Positions 15,650 to 22,843 of a stretch of DNA of 26,602 nucleotides are shown here, piece by piece (the first letter of the stretch is position 1; the number at the start of each line of letters is the position of its first letter). The position numbers and the translations under genes are program-made. The notes below the pieces were generated by a model. The model was given only the letters and a program-made list of their open reading frames with translations. It was not told where the DNA came from and did not search any database. The stretch spans positions 1 through 26,602 of IMG/VR virus record IMGVR_UViG_3300047476_000899. One strand, 5' to 3'. The stretch comes from a virus.

Positions 15650-18214
15650 TTAAAAGAAGTCCTCTAATGAAAAGTTTTTCTCTGTAGTCCAACCCATACA
15701 ATCCAATACAACTTTAATTGGTTCAACAAATGTCTTGTCGAACTGTGTGTCGTAATCTATGTAATTCTGTAAATTGAATTCAACAGGTAATCTACTAGGG
15801 AAAGAAATAACCATATCTTTGAAATGATTTGGTAATTTCAGATAAGTGAATTTAAGTTTTTCACCTTCTTGAATTAATGGATACTTTTTCGTTAGATCCA
15901 TTTGTTTCAGGAAATGATTATATAATATTGCACCCTTTACATGAATCGGTGTGCCTTTCTTATACAACGTTGCTGCATCATAATAAGTGGCCAGTCCATT
16001 ACAACCACGAGGGAAAGAAATATCTTCAACTGGCAACTTATTAAATTCTTTACGGAAGTTATCTATGAACTCATGTAAATCTTCTTGTGTTCCACTCACC
16101 ATAAGTTTGATTGCTTGTTTCATCTTCTCACGAATGATTGCTGGTGTAGAAGATTTAACCATTTCTAAACCCATGACTTTCATCTTAGGTTCAGCATACT
16201 GGACACCTTCATTATTATATACGTTTAAGATATAACGTTTCTTGGCAGTCCAGATACCTTTATCTGAAAGGCCTTCACGTTTCATTTGCATTTTTTGTTC
16301 GTATGCGTGGACATACGAAGCAAGCTCCTGATAACTTTCATCAATATACGGTTGTATTTTATCTTCACAGACACGATCCATGAATTCGATAACCTTGGAT
16401 CCAGAGATTGATAACTTGCCGTCTTGACCATACACTTTATTAACAAGTGGACCAAGTTTGAGATAAATCGAATCTGTATCTGAAGCAATAACATAATCTT
16501 CTTCTGTCTTTAATAATTTATTTAAGTAGTCATTTAGTTTCTGTTCAATCCAACGGATAGACAACTGGCCAGCAGTAGTAACACCCAAGGCCATTCTGAG
16601 GTCGTAGAACCTAAAATATTGAGAACCAAGAGCACCGTAAGCGCTATTAAGAGAAACTTTCTTCGCCAACTGTAGATTGTTATAACGGGCAATTCTTTTT
16701 TCGATGTCGTATTTTTTCGATTCGTCTTTTTCATTTTCATATTCTTGTTGTGCAGTCAACATTAATTTCTTAAACTTTTTACGATCTTCGTACATTTCTT
16801 CCATCATACTTGGTAAGAAACCACGAACATCTGTCCTAAAGAATTGACCATTCGGTGTCAATGTAACATTAACAAGACCGGAAGTATCTACCTTTTTCTT
16901 TAGTAAGTCATCAACTGTAACACGTGAAGAAATAACTTTACGCATTTCTTCTGTGTAATCTTCTGGTTCAACCAATGTCTCAGGAGAGATATTGTATTGC
17001 ATGATAAGATGTGGATACAGACTATTCAAGTCAAACGATGCAACCCAATCATGTAAACCTTTTTGTACTTCTTTTACGTATGCACCTTCAAATGCTGAAT
17101 CTTTGCTTTGATGACTACGAGGTGGAACAATAATATTCTTCTCATACAAATAAGAGTATGTCAATGAATCCCACATACGAGTCTGTGCAAATACATCTTC
17201 ATAGTTACACTTAGTGTCATAACCAAGAGTTAAGGCCATCTCGACCAGTTTAAGTTTATCTTCCAACCTTAAAACAAGTCTAACGTCTTTGATGTTGTAT
17301 TCAATAAACTTTTGATGGTCTAAACGATAGAGTGCATGTAAGTTATCAAACTCATCATAGGACAATTTACCTTCACCTAGTTCTATTTGTGCAATATTAT
17401 CTAGGCGATATGATTCTTGTGATTTACCACCTGGTGCATACCATTTGTATAGTTCAATATAATCAAGTGATGATACACCGACCAAAGTATAATCAATCAT
17501 TTGTCGATGATTAACATTCACTTTGCGTTCAGTAATAAAGTTCCAAGGTGACAAGGACTTGGTTGGTTGTTCACCAAGTATTCTAGTGAAACGATTTACG
17601 AGATATGGAATATCAAAGAACTTTGTGTTCCATCCAGTTAATACATCTGGACATTCGGCCTTCCATAATTCTAAGAATTGTTTGCAAAGAGAATATTCAT
17701 CTCGGCACTTAACATAAGTAACATTCGATGTATCATTCTCTTTGTCTTTTTCTTTATCATAATCACCACAGGCAAACACCCATGTTTTGCCATTCAGATA
17801 TTCAATACAAATGGCAGTGATGGGTTCGTTTGCTTCATATGGATCTGGAAAACCATTTTCCGAACCAACCTCAATATCTATAAACGCAACAGAGATTTTA
17901 TCTTGGTCATAATCAACCATTCCTCTATACTGTTCAGCAATAAAGGCATATTCAAATCTATTTTGACCATAGATTTTCGGTGCACCAGGTAAATCCTCAA
18001 ATTGTTTTAAGAATTCTCTAGCTTGTTTGATGTCATCAAATTTTTTCGGAGCCAAATTAGAACCAGATAACGTTCTAAAATTTGTATCCTTTTTTGAAGG
18101 TATGTAAAGTGTCGGTCCGTAATCAATTCTTTCCTTGACACGTTTACCATTGATTACTCCACGAAAGAGTATCTTACCACCAAAGCTTTGTACGTTTGTA
18201 TAGAAATTAGACAT
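15650..18214 (-). CDS. 43: Family B DNA polymerase (T4 gp43 type)
   Basis: An 854-residue replicative polymerase with 3'-5' proofreading. Exo I is AFIDIEVGSE (Asp113, Glu115), and Exo II lies at GWNTKFFDIPYL (197-205). The Exo III acid is in YNIKDVRLV (Asp310). Pol motif A is ASFDLNSLYP (Asp395), motif B is KKVSLNSAYGALGS (about 518-531), and motif C is ASDTDSIYL (Asp579, Asp581). All catalytic residues are present. The length is near T4 gp43 (898). It works with UvsX and gp41 encoded just downstream; the clamp and clamp loader are not in this window. Its ATG overlaps the stop of the Sm-like gene by 1 nt (TAATG), so the two are coupled. Confidence 0.96.
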   Translation of the reverse strand: MSNFYTNVQSFGGKILFRGVINGKRVKERIDYGPTLYIPSKKDTNFRTLSGSNLAPKKFDDIKQAREFLKQFEDLPGAPKIYGQNRFEYAFIAEQYRGMVDYDQDKISVAFIDIEVGSENGFPDPYEANEPITAICIEYLNGKTWVFACGDYDKEKDKENDTSNVTYVKCRDEYSLCKQFLELWKAECPDVLTGWNTKFFDIPYLVNRFTRILGEQPTKSLSPWNFITERKVNVNHRQMIDYTLVGVSSLDYIELYKWYAPGGKSQESYRLDNIAQIELGEGKLSYDEFDNLHALYRLDHQKFIEYNIKDVRLVLRLEDKLKLVEMALTLGYDTKCNYEDVFAQTRMWDSLTYSYLYEKNIIVPPRSHQSKDSAFEGAYVKEVQKGLHDWVASFDLNSLYPHLIMQYNISPETLVEPEDYTEEMRKVISSRVTVDDLLKKKVDTSGLVNVTLTPNGQFFRTDVRGFLPSMMEEMYEDRKKFKKLMLTAQQEYENEKDESKKYDIEKRIARYNNLQLAKKVSLNSAYGALGSQYFRFYDLRMALGVTTAGQLSIRWIEQKLNDYLNKLLKTEEDYVIASDTDSIYLKLGPLVNKVYGQDGKLSISGSKVIEFMDRVCEDKIQPYIDESYQELASYVHAYEQKMQMKREGLSDKGIWTAKKRYILNVYNNEGVQYAEPKMKVMGLEMVKSSTPAIIREKMKQAIKLMVSGTQEDLHEFIDNFRKEFNKLPVEDISFPRGCNGLATYYDAATLYKKGTPIHVKGAILYNHFLKQMDLTKKYPLIQEGEKLKFTYLKLPNHFKDMVISFPSRLPVEFNLQNYIDYDTQFDKTFVEPIKVVLDCMGWTTEKNFSLEDFF

Positions 18215-18525
18215 TAACCTGTTATGATCTGTTTAGTTGGAGGAACCATGATACCAGCACCGAATATCTGATTATAATTATTGATAAAGTCCTCAGCAGG
18301 AGTATAATAATACAAAACGTGCTTTTTGGCAATAGAATGTGTGGTGTCTTTTTCAGTCTGATCGGCATGTAATGGCCATGGTGCAAAACCAACATTTGGT
18401 CTACCATCTTGACCCCTAACAATTGCCACACCTACAGCGTTGGTAAGTATGTGATGTGTGTCATCCGTTTCAATTTCTGCCATCACTTCTTCATTATTGA
18501 TAAGTTTTAATATTTGAATAGTCAT
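18214..18525 (-). CDS. Phage Sm-like (LSm) domain protein
   Basis: A 103-residue protein beginning MTIQILKLINNEEVMAEIE. This is the Sm1-like pattern of strands around a hKLiNGeEvvaev core, and LYYYTPAEDFINNYNQIFG follows near the C-terminus. It resembles the small Sm-like proteins found beside DNA polymerase in T4-like cyanophages. Sm folds usually form rings that bind RNA, but the phage form has no proven role that I know. I choose the ATG at 18525, not a TTG at 18546: AAGGAGA lies 6-7 nt upstream of the ATG. It is the first gene after the sigma70-like promoter at 18552-18580 and heads the replication block. Confidence 0.75.
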   Translation of the reverse strand: MTIQILKLINNEEVMAEIETDDTHHILTNAVGVAIVRGQDGRPNVGFAPWPLHADQTEKDTTHSIAKKHVLYYYTPAEDFINNYNQIFGAGIMVPPTKQIITG

Positions 18526-18551
18526 TTCTTCTCCTTTAATAAACAAATAGT

Positions 18552-18580
18552 ATTATAACACATTTTTTCAGTTAAATCAA
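18552..18580 (-). promoter_or_regulatory. Sigma70-type promoter for the replication block
   Basis: On the minus strand a -35 box TTGATT (18580-18575) is separated by 17 nt from a consensus -10 box TATAAT (18557-18552). TG one base before the -10 makes it an extended -10. It points into the Sm-like gene and DNA polymerase, about 27 nt ahead of the ATG. The match to host RNA polymerase consensus suggests early expression. Confidence 0.8.
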
Positions 18581-18592
18581 CAGTTTATCTGG

Positions 18593-18600
18593 TATAAATA
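18593..18600 (+). promoter_or_regulatory. T4-type late promoter TATAAATA
   Basis: A perfect TATAAATA, the box recognised by the phage late sigma factor gp55 in T4-like phages, points into the plus-strand block. The start site would be near 18606, giving a leader of about 22 nt before ATG at 18628. It is back to back with the early-type promoter on the other strand. Confidence 0.75.
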
Positions 18601-18627
18601 GGTAAACAACTAAGAAACGGACAAACT

Positions 18628-18858
18628 ATGTATTGGGCACCTAATCTTCAACACTCACCCATTACAATTACTGATGTGGTAGAAAGACACAAGACTTTCT
18701 TGTGTGAATTTGTTGACCTAAAGAGAAATGGTTGGTTACATTACTCTAAGGCCTTAAATACTTTGACATACGGTTTCTGGGGTCCTTTGTTAAAGGATTC
18801 AGACAAGTATATAGAAAACTTGGCAGAAGATATGAAAACAGTTATAAGGACAAAGTAA
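18628..18858 (+). CDS. Hypothetical late protein
   Basis: A 76-residue soluble protein starting MYWAPNLQHSPITITDVVERHK. It is aromatic-rich with no membrane segment and no recognised motif. It is the first gene after the TATAAATA box and has a weak GGA ribosome site 6 nt before ATG. Its TAA is followed directly by the ATG of the DUF4337-like gene, so the two are likely co-translated. The promoter implies late expression and therefore possibly a virion or lysis-stage function. Confidence 0.6.
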   Translation: MYWAPNLQHSPITITDVVERHKTFLCEFVDLKRNGWLHYSKALNTLTYGFWGPLLKDSDKYIENLAEDMKTVIRTK

Positions 18859-19395
18859 ATGGCAGAAGAAAAGAAGGCACCATCTCGTTCCGAAAAAGAA
18901 GCAAAAATTAAAGATAAAGCCGGTTGGGTTATCACCGTTGTTGCAGCACTATTGGCTGTAAACACATATCTTGGCAATGGAAATAGTGGTAAAATTCTTA
19001 ATAACACAATCATGGCAAATGATACCTGGTCTTTTTATCAGGCTAAAAGTATTAAACAAAGTATAGCAGAAATGGCATATGATAATGCCGTTGAAAAGGG
19101 TGACAAGAAAAAAGCAGAAAAATTAGCAAAGAAAATTGAGAGATATGAAAGTGACCCAGAAAAGGGTGAGGGTAAGAGAGAGTTGATGGCAAAGGCCAAG
19201 AAACTTGAAGAAGATAGAGTTGACGCAAAGAAACGTAGTCCATGGTATACCTTTGCAGGTACAGCATTTCAATTATCAATTGTATTGTTGTCAGCAAGTA
19301 TATTGGCAGTTAACATTGGTATGTTCTGGGCAAGTGTAGGTGTTGGTGTTGTAGGTTTTACTTTAATGATGCAAGCATTATATTTGTTTATTTAA
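18859..19395 (+). CDS. DUF4337-like membrane protein
   Basis: A 178-residue protein. The N-terminus is charged (Lys/Glu), followed by a membrane segment WVITVVAALLAVNTYLG (about 28-44) and NDTWSFYQAKSIKQSI (about 54-69), the signature of the DUF4337 family. A Lys/Glu-rich helix (about 75-125) leads to a C-terminal hairpin of two membrane segments (about 135-178). Members occur in bacteria and in T4-like marine phages without a known function. Its position in a late-promoter block with other membrane proteins would fit an envelope or lysis role, but it lacks the compact form of a classical holin. Confidence 0.75.
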   Translation: MAEEKKAPSRSEKEAKIKDKAGWVITVVAALLAVNTYLGNGNSGKILNNTIMANDTWSFYQAKSIKQSIAEMAYDNAVEKGDKKKAEKLAKKIERYESDPEKGEGKRELMAKAKKLEEDRVDAKKRSPWYTFAGTAFQLSIVLLSASILAVNIGMFWASVGVGVVGFTLMMQALYLFI

Positions 19396-19447
19396 ATAAT
19401 AATCTTCGTTATGGTCATTAAAATGTATAACTTATTAGCATTGACAA

Positions 19448-20101
19448 ATGGATCCAATATCAGCATTTGCGGCTGCTCAGACTGCATTGGGTTTGATCCG
19501 CAAAGGAGTAGATTTTTACAAAGAGTGCAAGGCGGCCTCGGCTGACGTAGGCCAAATTACGTCCGAGGTTTCTGGACATATTGGTAAGTTTTTAGATGCA
19601 AAGTCAGTAGTACAAGAAGCAGCAAGAAAAGCAAAAGAAGATAGTGAGAATCCAGAAAATGCAGGTGATCTAAATTCTCAAGCACTAAACAATGTTATGT
19701 TACAGATGCAACTTGAAACAGCAGAAAAAGAGTTGCGTGAAATGTTGATCTATGAAACTCCTGGTCTAGGCGCAATCTGGACAAAGTTTGAAAAAGAAAG
19801 AGAACGCCTTAATCAACTAAGAATTAAACAACAAGAAGCAGCAGAAGCTCGTCGCCAAGAAGAATTACAAGAAGCTAGATTAAAAGCAGCAAGACGCAAA
19901 GCAAAGATTCGTGAATTGTGGGAAGAAGCCCATTGGATTGCATTAATTTTATCACTTGTCATATTTTATGGTGGTTGTATGTATTTAATTTGGCAAGATA
20001 GAATGGTACAGAATCCAGAATTAGGAACTTGTTTTATACCTAAAGATTCACCTGGTTATAAAACGTGGAGTAATTTACGATGGGTTGATTGTGAAAATTA
20101 A
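19448..20101 (+). CDS. Conserved late phage protein with C-terminal membrane segment
   Basis: A 217-residue protein. MDPISAFAAAQTALGLIRKGVDFYK begins a helical N-terminal domain, and a strongly charged coiled coil lies at about 110-155 (Glu/Arg/Gln/Ala repeats). One membrane segment (HWIALILSLVIFYGGCMYLIW, about 161-181) and a short tail with two cysteines (GTCFIP, VDCEN) follow. The tail is probably periplasmic, with a possible disulfide. I associate the MDPISAFAAAQTA start with marine T4-like phages. The 52-nt gap before it holds no clear ribosome site or late box (the nearest is TATAACTT, 6 of 8). A single-pass anchor plus coiled coil could suit a spanin-like or structural role; this is only inference. 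Confidence 0.65.
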   Translation: MDPISAFAAAQTALGLIRKGVDFYKECKAASADVGQITSEVSGHIGKFLDAKSVVQEAARKAKEDSENPENAGDLNSQALNNVMLQMQLETAEKELREMLIYETPGLGAIWTKFEKERERLNQLRIKQQEAAEARRQEELQEARLKAARRKAKIRELWEEAHWIALILSLVIFYGGCMYLIWQDRMVQNPELGTCFIPKDSPGYKTWSNLRWVDCEN

Positions 20102-20113
20102 CTTAGGACAAAA

Positions 20114-20575
20114 ATGAAAAAACTATTCCTTATTATCATGGCCTTAATGGCATTTAACTCTTACTCAAAAGAGTTTGAAGTTGAAATAGATCGTACCAAA
20201 ACTCCACCTGTGGCTAAGTATGTACATGACGATTGGGTATTTCTGAAACATGAAAATGATTATTCGTTCTATGTTAATAATGGAGGTTTCGAAAAAGCAC
20301 ATTCAGATTTAATAATGGTTTATACGTTGTTAATTTTTGATAAACCTAGGCAGGTTAAAGGTACTGATATAATGATAGATAAGATTTACAGTTTTGGATT
20401 ACTTGACTGCAATCTAGCTCTATTCTCTTTGATTGGTGAATTATACACCGATGTTGGTGGTGTCATACATCAGAATACACTATATGAAGAAGGACAATAT
20501 GTAGTGAAAATGGATTCTCCTGATACAGCAAGAAAAGAAGCCTATCTTTCGGCTTGTGTAAACAAGAGAATTTAA
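20114..20575 (+). CDS. Secreted protein, surface-adhesin-E-like
   Basis: A 153-residue protein with a signal peptide (MKKLFLIIMALMAFNSYS, likely cleaved before KEFEV) and no other membrane segment. The mature part has DWVFLKHENDYSFYVN, then a strand run and DCNLALFSLIGELY, ending with one cysteine near the C-terminus (SACVNK). This order, and a Cys pair (one mid-domain, one C-terminal), resemble the surface-adhesin E domain of small exported bacterial proteins. It would be periplasmic or outer-surface. AGGA lies 5 nt before ATG. It ends 3 nt before the convergent tRNA-Met 3' end. Confidence 0.55.
   Translation: MKKLFLIIMALMAFNSYSKEFEVEIDRTKTPPVAKYVHDDWVFLKHENDYSFYVNNGGFEKAHSDLIMVYTLLIFDKPRQVKGTDIMIDKIYSFGLLDCNLALFSLIGELYTDVGGVIHQNTLYEEGQYVVKMDSPDTARKEAYLSACVNKRI
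20530..20555 (-). terminator. Weak possible terminator after the tRNA-Met operon
   Basis: On the minus strand AAGCC and GGCTT form a 5-bp stem with an 8-nt loop, followed by CTTTTCTT. It lies just after the 3' end of tRNA-Met and antisense to the end of the exported-protein gene. The stem is short, so the call is weak. Confidence 0.3.
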
Positions 20576-20577
20576 AC

Positions 20578-20652
20578 TGGTTGCGGGGGATGGAATCGAA
20601 CCATCGACCTACGGATTATGAGTCCGTCGCTCTACCGCTGCGCTACCCCGCT
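20578..20652 (-). tRNA. tRNA-Met (CAT anticodon)
   Basis: A 75-nt cloverleaf with anticodon loop CTCATAA, T-loop TTCGATT and encoded CCA. The acceptor pairs at positions 2-71 to 7-66, but position 1 is A opposite A72, an unpaired end reminiscent of initiator tRNAs. The anticodon stem lacks the three G-C pairs of initiators, and D-stem pair 11-24 is C-G as in elongators. A tRNA-Ile with modified C34 cannot be excluded from sequence. Confidence 0.9.
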
Positions 20653-20657
20653 ACTGA

Positions 20658-20903
20658 TTATTCGTAAACAAATACTACTTCTGTAATTGGAATAACAAAG
20701 ATTTCGTCCTTATACTTTGTTGCTTTATTCCAATTAATTAAAACAACTTCTCCTACTGATACTTCATCTACTTCAGAACCGATGGCCATGATAATTGCTC
20801 TGTCTGGTTCTTCTGTTGATTTTAAAATAATTCCTGATTCTGTTGTATTGTCTTTTTTAGATAGACGTTCAACTACAACTTTATTACCTAACGGTTTAAT
20901 CAT
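20658..20903 (-). CDS. GroES-like co-chaperonin (gp31 analogue)
   Basis: An 81-residue Cpn10-fold protein. IKPLGNKVVVERL at the start matches the GroES N-terminus, TTESGIIL is the mobile-loop region with its SGIIL core, and RAIIMAIGSEVDEVSVGEVVLINW is the central beta-barrel. It is shorter than GroES (97) and T4 gp31 (111), mainly in the roof and mobile loop. In T4, gp31 replaces GroES as cap of host GroEL so that the capsid protein can fold; the same role is likely here. GGAG lies 7 nt before ATG. It sits between tRNA-Arg and tRNA-Met, only 5 nt before the latter, so it is probably released from a transcript shared with the tRNAs. Confidence 0.85.
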   Translation of the reverse strand: MIKPLGNKVVVERLSKKDNTTESGIILKSTEEPDRAIIMAIGSEVDEVSVGEVVLINWNKATKYKDEIFVIPITEVVFVYE

Positions 20904-20923
20904 AATATCTCCATTAAATTATT

Positions 20924-20998
20924 TGGTCCGGCGTGCAGGAATCGAACCCACATTAAAGGAGTAGAAATCCTCTGTATTATCCATTATACTAACGCCAG
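20924..20998 (-). tRNA. tRNA-Arg (TCT anticodon)
   Basis: A 75-nt cloverleaf: acceptor CTGGCGT with ACGCCGG, D-stem GTAT/ATAC, anticodon loop TTTCTAC (TCT, reads AGA), T-loop TTCGATT, encoded CCA. AGA is a favoured Arg codon in this AT-rich genome. It lies 4 nt after tRNA-Leu. Confidence 0.93.
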
Positions 20999-21002
20999 TG
21001 GT

Positions 21003-21085
21003 TGGTGCCCCAAGAGAGACTCGAACTCTCACGCCTAAGCACTGGCTTCTAAGACCAGCGTGTCTACCAATTCCACCATCGGGGC
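21003..21085 (-). tRNA. tRNA-Leu (TAG anticodon)
   Basis: An 83-nt class II cloverleaf: acceptor GCCCCGA with TTGGGGC, anticodon loop CTTAGAA (TAG, reads CTA), a long variable region, T-loop TTCGAGT, encoded CCA. It is the first product of a promoter just upstream and is followed after 4 nt by tRNA-Arg. Confidence 0.95.
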
Positions 21086-21106
21086 ATATATAGTGTATGA
21101 CAAAGA

Positions 21107-21135
21107 ATTTTACAGTGAATTCATACTATTGTCAA
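21107..21135 (-). promoter_or_regulatory. Sigma70-type promoter for tRNA-Leu/Arg, groES-like and tRNA-Met
   Basis: On the minus strand TTGACA (21135-21130) is followed after 17 nt by TAAAAT (21112-21107), a near-perfect host promoter. The start site would be about 15 nt upstream of tRNA-Leu. TATAAATG, one base off the late box, lies just upstream at 21153-21146, so late transcription could be added. Confidence 0.75.
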
Positions 21136-21226
21136 GCGAATACTTCATTTATACCAATTCAATTATACTCATCTCCAACACCTGTGTTTGTGCCATTGGT
21201 GTTTAAACCCATTGGAGAAATATTTC

Positions 21227-21394
21227 CTATTTCTTCTTAGGTTCTTCTACTGTGTGGTAAGCATATACCTTAATTGGTTTCCAATATTTGTGTATAATAT
21301 TGTTTATTAATACAACAGCTGATACTAATATCAACATGGCCAAACTGATTAATATACTTCCGACTAAAAAAATTGATGCAGATGTAACGTCCAT
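21227..21394 (-). CDS. Small single-pass membrane protein (55 aa)
   Basis: A 55-residue protein: MDVTSASIFLVGS, then one strong hydrophobic segment to about residue 34 (ILISLAMLILVSAVVLINNII), then a basic tail HKYWKPIKVYAYHTVEEPKKK. The N-terminus is likely outside and the Lys-rich tail inside. The ribosome site is weak (AGAG). It lies 18 nt downstream of the oxygenase-fold gene. A second open stretch in the -1 frame directly after the TAG carries GNISPMGLNTNGTNTGVG, which looks protein-like and is described in the findings. Function unknown. Confidence 0.6.
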   Translation of the reverse strand: MDVTSASIFLVGSILISLAMLILVSAVVLINNIIHKYWKPIKVYAYHTVEEPKKK

Positions 21395-21412
21395 ATTTTT
21401 CTCTTTTTATTA

Positions 21413-21988
21413 TTAATAATGGTATCTACTTAATATTGTATAGGCTTCCGAATAACTTATATTCAGATACAACTGAAAGACTGTTCTTGATTCATCTAAA
21501 GTATTCGTGTCAATAACAGCATGTGGTTTTCTTGTATTTAAGAGATAAACATCGCCACTTTTTGCCGTATAAGAAAAAATTTCTTTTAAATTTGTTTCAT
21601 CTATAAGATAATAACCTTTATCTGATTTAAACGTAGATGGATGGTCTACATTCTCCTCATAAAGTCCATCATAACAAACTGTTTTTTCTCCATTTGTTTT
21701 ATAATAGAAATTAATAACACAACCACCAACACCATGAGTATGTGGAGGTAAAGCACGTATAGATGATTTCAATACACTTAAACAATGACCTTTTAATTGT
21801 TCAGGTAATAAATTTTTAAATTTTTCTGAGTTTTCTACTGATACATAATCCATCATAACACCATAATTATCATTAGTGTTATCTTTAAAATGCTTAGCTA
21901 TAGATTTTGTCTTTCTATTTAAATCTACATCTGGAATATTAATGTTTAATTTTATAGCGTAATCGTTATGAGTTAATAAAAAATCCAT
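21413..21988 (-). CDS. Oxygenase-fold (2OG-Fe(II)/cupin-like) protein
   Basis: A 191-residue protein of double-stranded beta-helix type. PPHTHGVGGCVINFYYKTNG (His83, His85) begins the core, and SGDVYLLNTRKPHAVID brings His156. Arg168 in ESRTVFQLYLN lies where 2-oxoglutarate-dependent oxygenases place the 2OG-binding Arg. The usual HxD is HxH here, which weakens the oxygenase call and leaves a cupin-type metal site possible. Phages of this kind often carry such enzymes with unknown protein or sugar targets. ATG at 21988 is chosen for its AGGA 7 nt upstream. The gene overlaps the preceding one by 23 nt. Confidence 0.6.
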   Translation of the reverse strand: MDFLLTHNDYAIKLNINIPDVDLNRKTKSIAKHFKDNTNDNYGVMMDYVSVENSEKFKNLLPEQLKGHCLSVLKSSIRALPPHTHGVGGCVINFYYKTNGEKTVCYDGLYEENVDHPSTFKSDKGYYLIDETNLKEIFSYTAKSGDVYLLNTRKPHAVIDTNTLDESRTVFQLYLNISYSEAYTILSRYHY

Positions 21989-22484
21989 ATGAATCCTCTT
22001 GTGCAACTACAAGCTTATCTTCAGAATGAAATTTGATTCTATTAATATCTTTGAAATGTTTTTCGCCTATGATGATATGTCCTTTTACTAAAAACAAACG
22101 TTTATCTTGTTCAATTATAATAGAATTACCATTCATCAATTTAAATGGAGATATTTTTTCTTTCAATGGATGATATTTTACATTATCAGCAGTAAAAGGA
22201 CTAATACACAAATGTTCTATATCTTCATCAAATAACAATTTATATTCGCCAGGAGAAAGTGAATCATCGAAAGGATAAAAATCACCTTCTCTAAAAGTTT
22301 TTTTCTCTCCCGTTTTTATATTTTCAAATGTAATGATACCTTTTGTATGTAGAGTAACATAAGTAGGATTTTCTCCAATTAATACCTTATTATCTACAAA
22401 AGGTTCTGTGTTAATTATTTCTCCAACTCTAACTGAAACTAATCCACATATTATCTCCCATGCACCATGAACTGAAATTTCCAT
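21966..22484 (-). CDS. Hypothetical beta-rich protein
   Basis: A 172-residue acidic, beta-rich protein (for example LVSVRVGEIIN, TYVTLHTKGIITFEN, KRLFLVKGHIIIGEK) with no cysteine cluster and no membrane segment. I do not recognise it. A strong ribosome site (GAGG, 6 nt) precedes ATG. It lies 1 nt after the 113-residue gene and overlaps the oxygenase-fold gene, so the three are translated as a group. A small barrel fold acting as partner of the oxygenase-fold protein is possible but unproven. Confidence 0.6.
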   Translation of the reverse strand: MEISVHGAWEIICGLVSVRVGEIINTEPFVDNKVLIGENPTYVTLHTKGIITFENIKTGEKKTFREGDFYPFDDSLSPGEYKLLFDEDIEHLCISPFTADNVKYHPLKEKISPFKLMNGNSIIIEQDKRLFLVKGHIIIGEKHFKDINRIKFHSEDKLVVAQEDSYGFFINS

Positions 22485-22485
22485 A

Positions 22486-22827
22486 TTAAACCTCTGTCAC
22501 AGGATAATCTTCATGTTCTGAAATAAAATCACTCTCATCATATTCAAATGACATTCCAACTAATTTTTGTAATTCTATTTGTTTGACAGGGTTACCACCA
22601 ATATTCTCTTTTGCAACTTGTTGCCTAATAATTGACATTCCTACCTTAGCAATTTCTAATTTTAACTGTTCAATATCAGTAATTTCTGGCCACATCTCGG
22701 ATGTTTGAAAAGCGATAGCATCATAATCTTCTGGATTATTAGAACGAGTTTCATCTGATGCAAAAGAAACTAATAGTGAATGGTTTTCTTTATCGTATCC
22801 ACGTATCTTCATTTTTATATTTTTCAT
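22486..22827 (-). CDS. Conserved hypothetical phage protein
   Basis: A 113-residue protein. The start is MKNIKMKIRGYDKENHSLLVSF, followed by ASDETRSNNPEDYDAIAFQ and MWPEITDIEQLKLEIAKVGMSII. I associate this IRGYDkenHSLLVSFaSDET form with marine T4-like phages. The first half looks like a small beta-barrel and the second is helical. The start at 22827 has GGGA about 8 nt upstream; the internal ATG at 22812 has none. Function unknown. Confidence 0.65.
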   Translation of the reverse strand: MKNIKMKIRGYDKENHSLLVSFASDETRSNNPEDYDAIAFQTSEMWPEITDIEQLKLEIAKVGMSIIRQQVAKENIGGNPVKQIELQKLVGMSFEYDESDFISEHEDYPVTEV

Positions 22828-22843
22828 ATTGTTTTCCCTGTAG

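Noticed and set aside
20579-21085. CRISPR or direct-repeat array among the tRNAs
   Set aside because: The repeated motif (GGAATCGAACC-like) is the conserved T-arm of tRNA genes read from the other strand.
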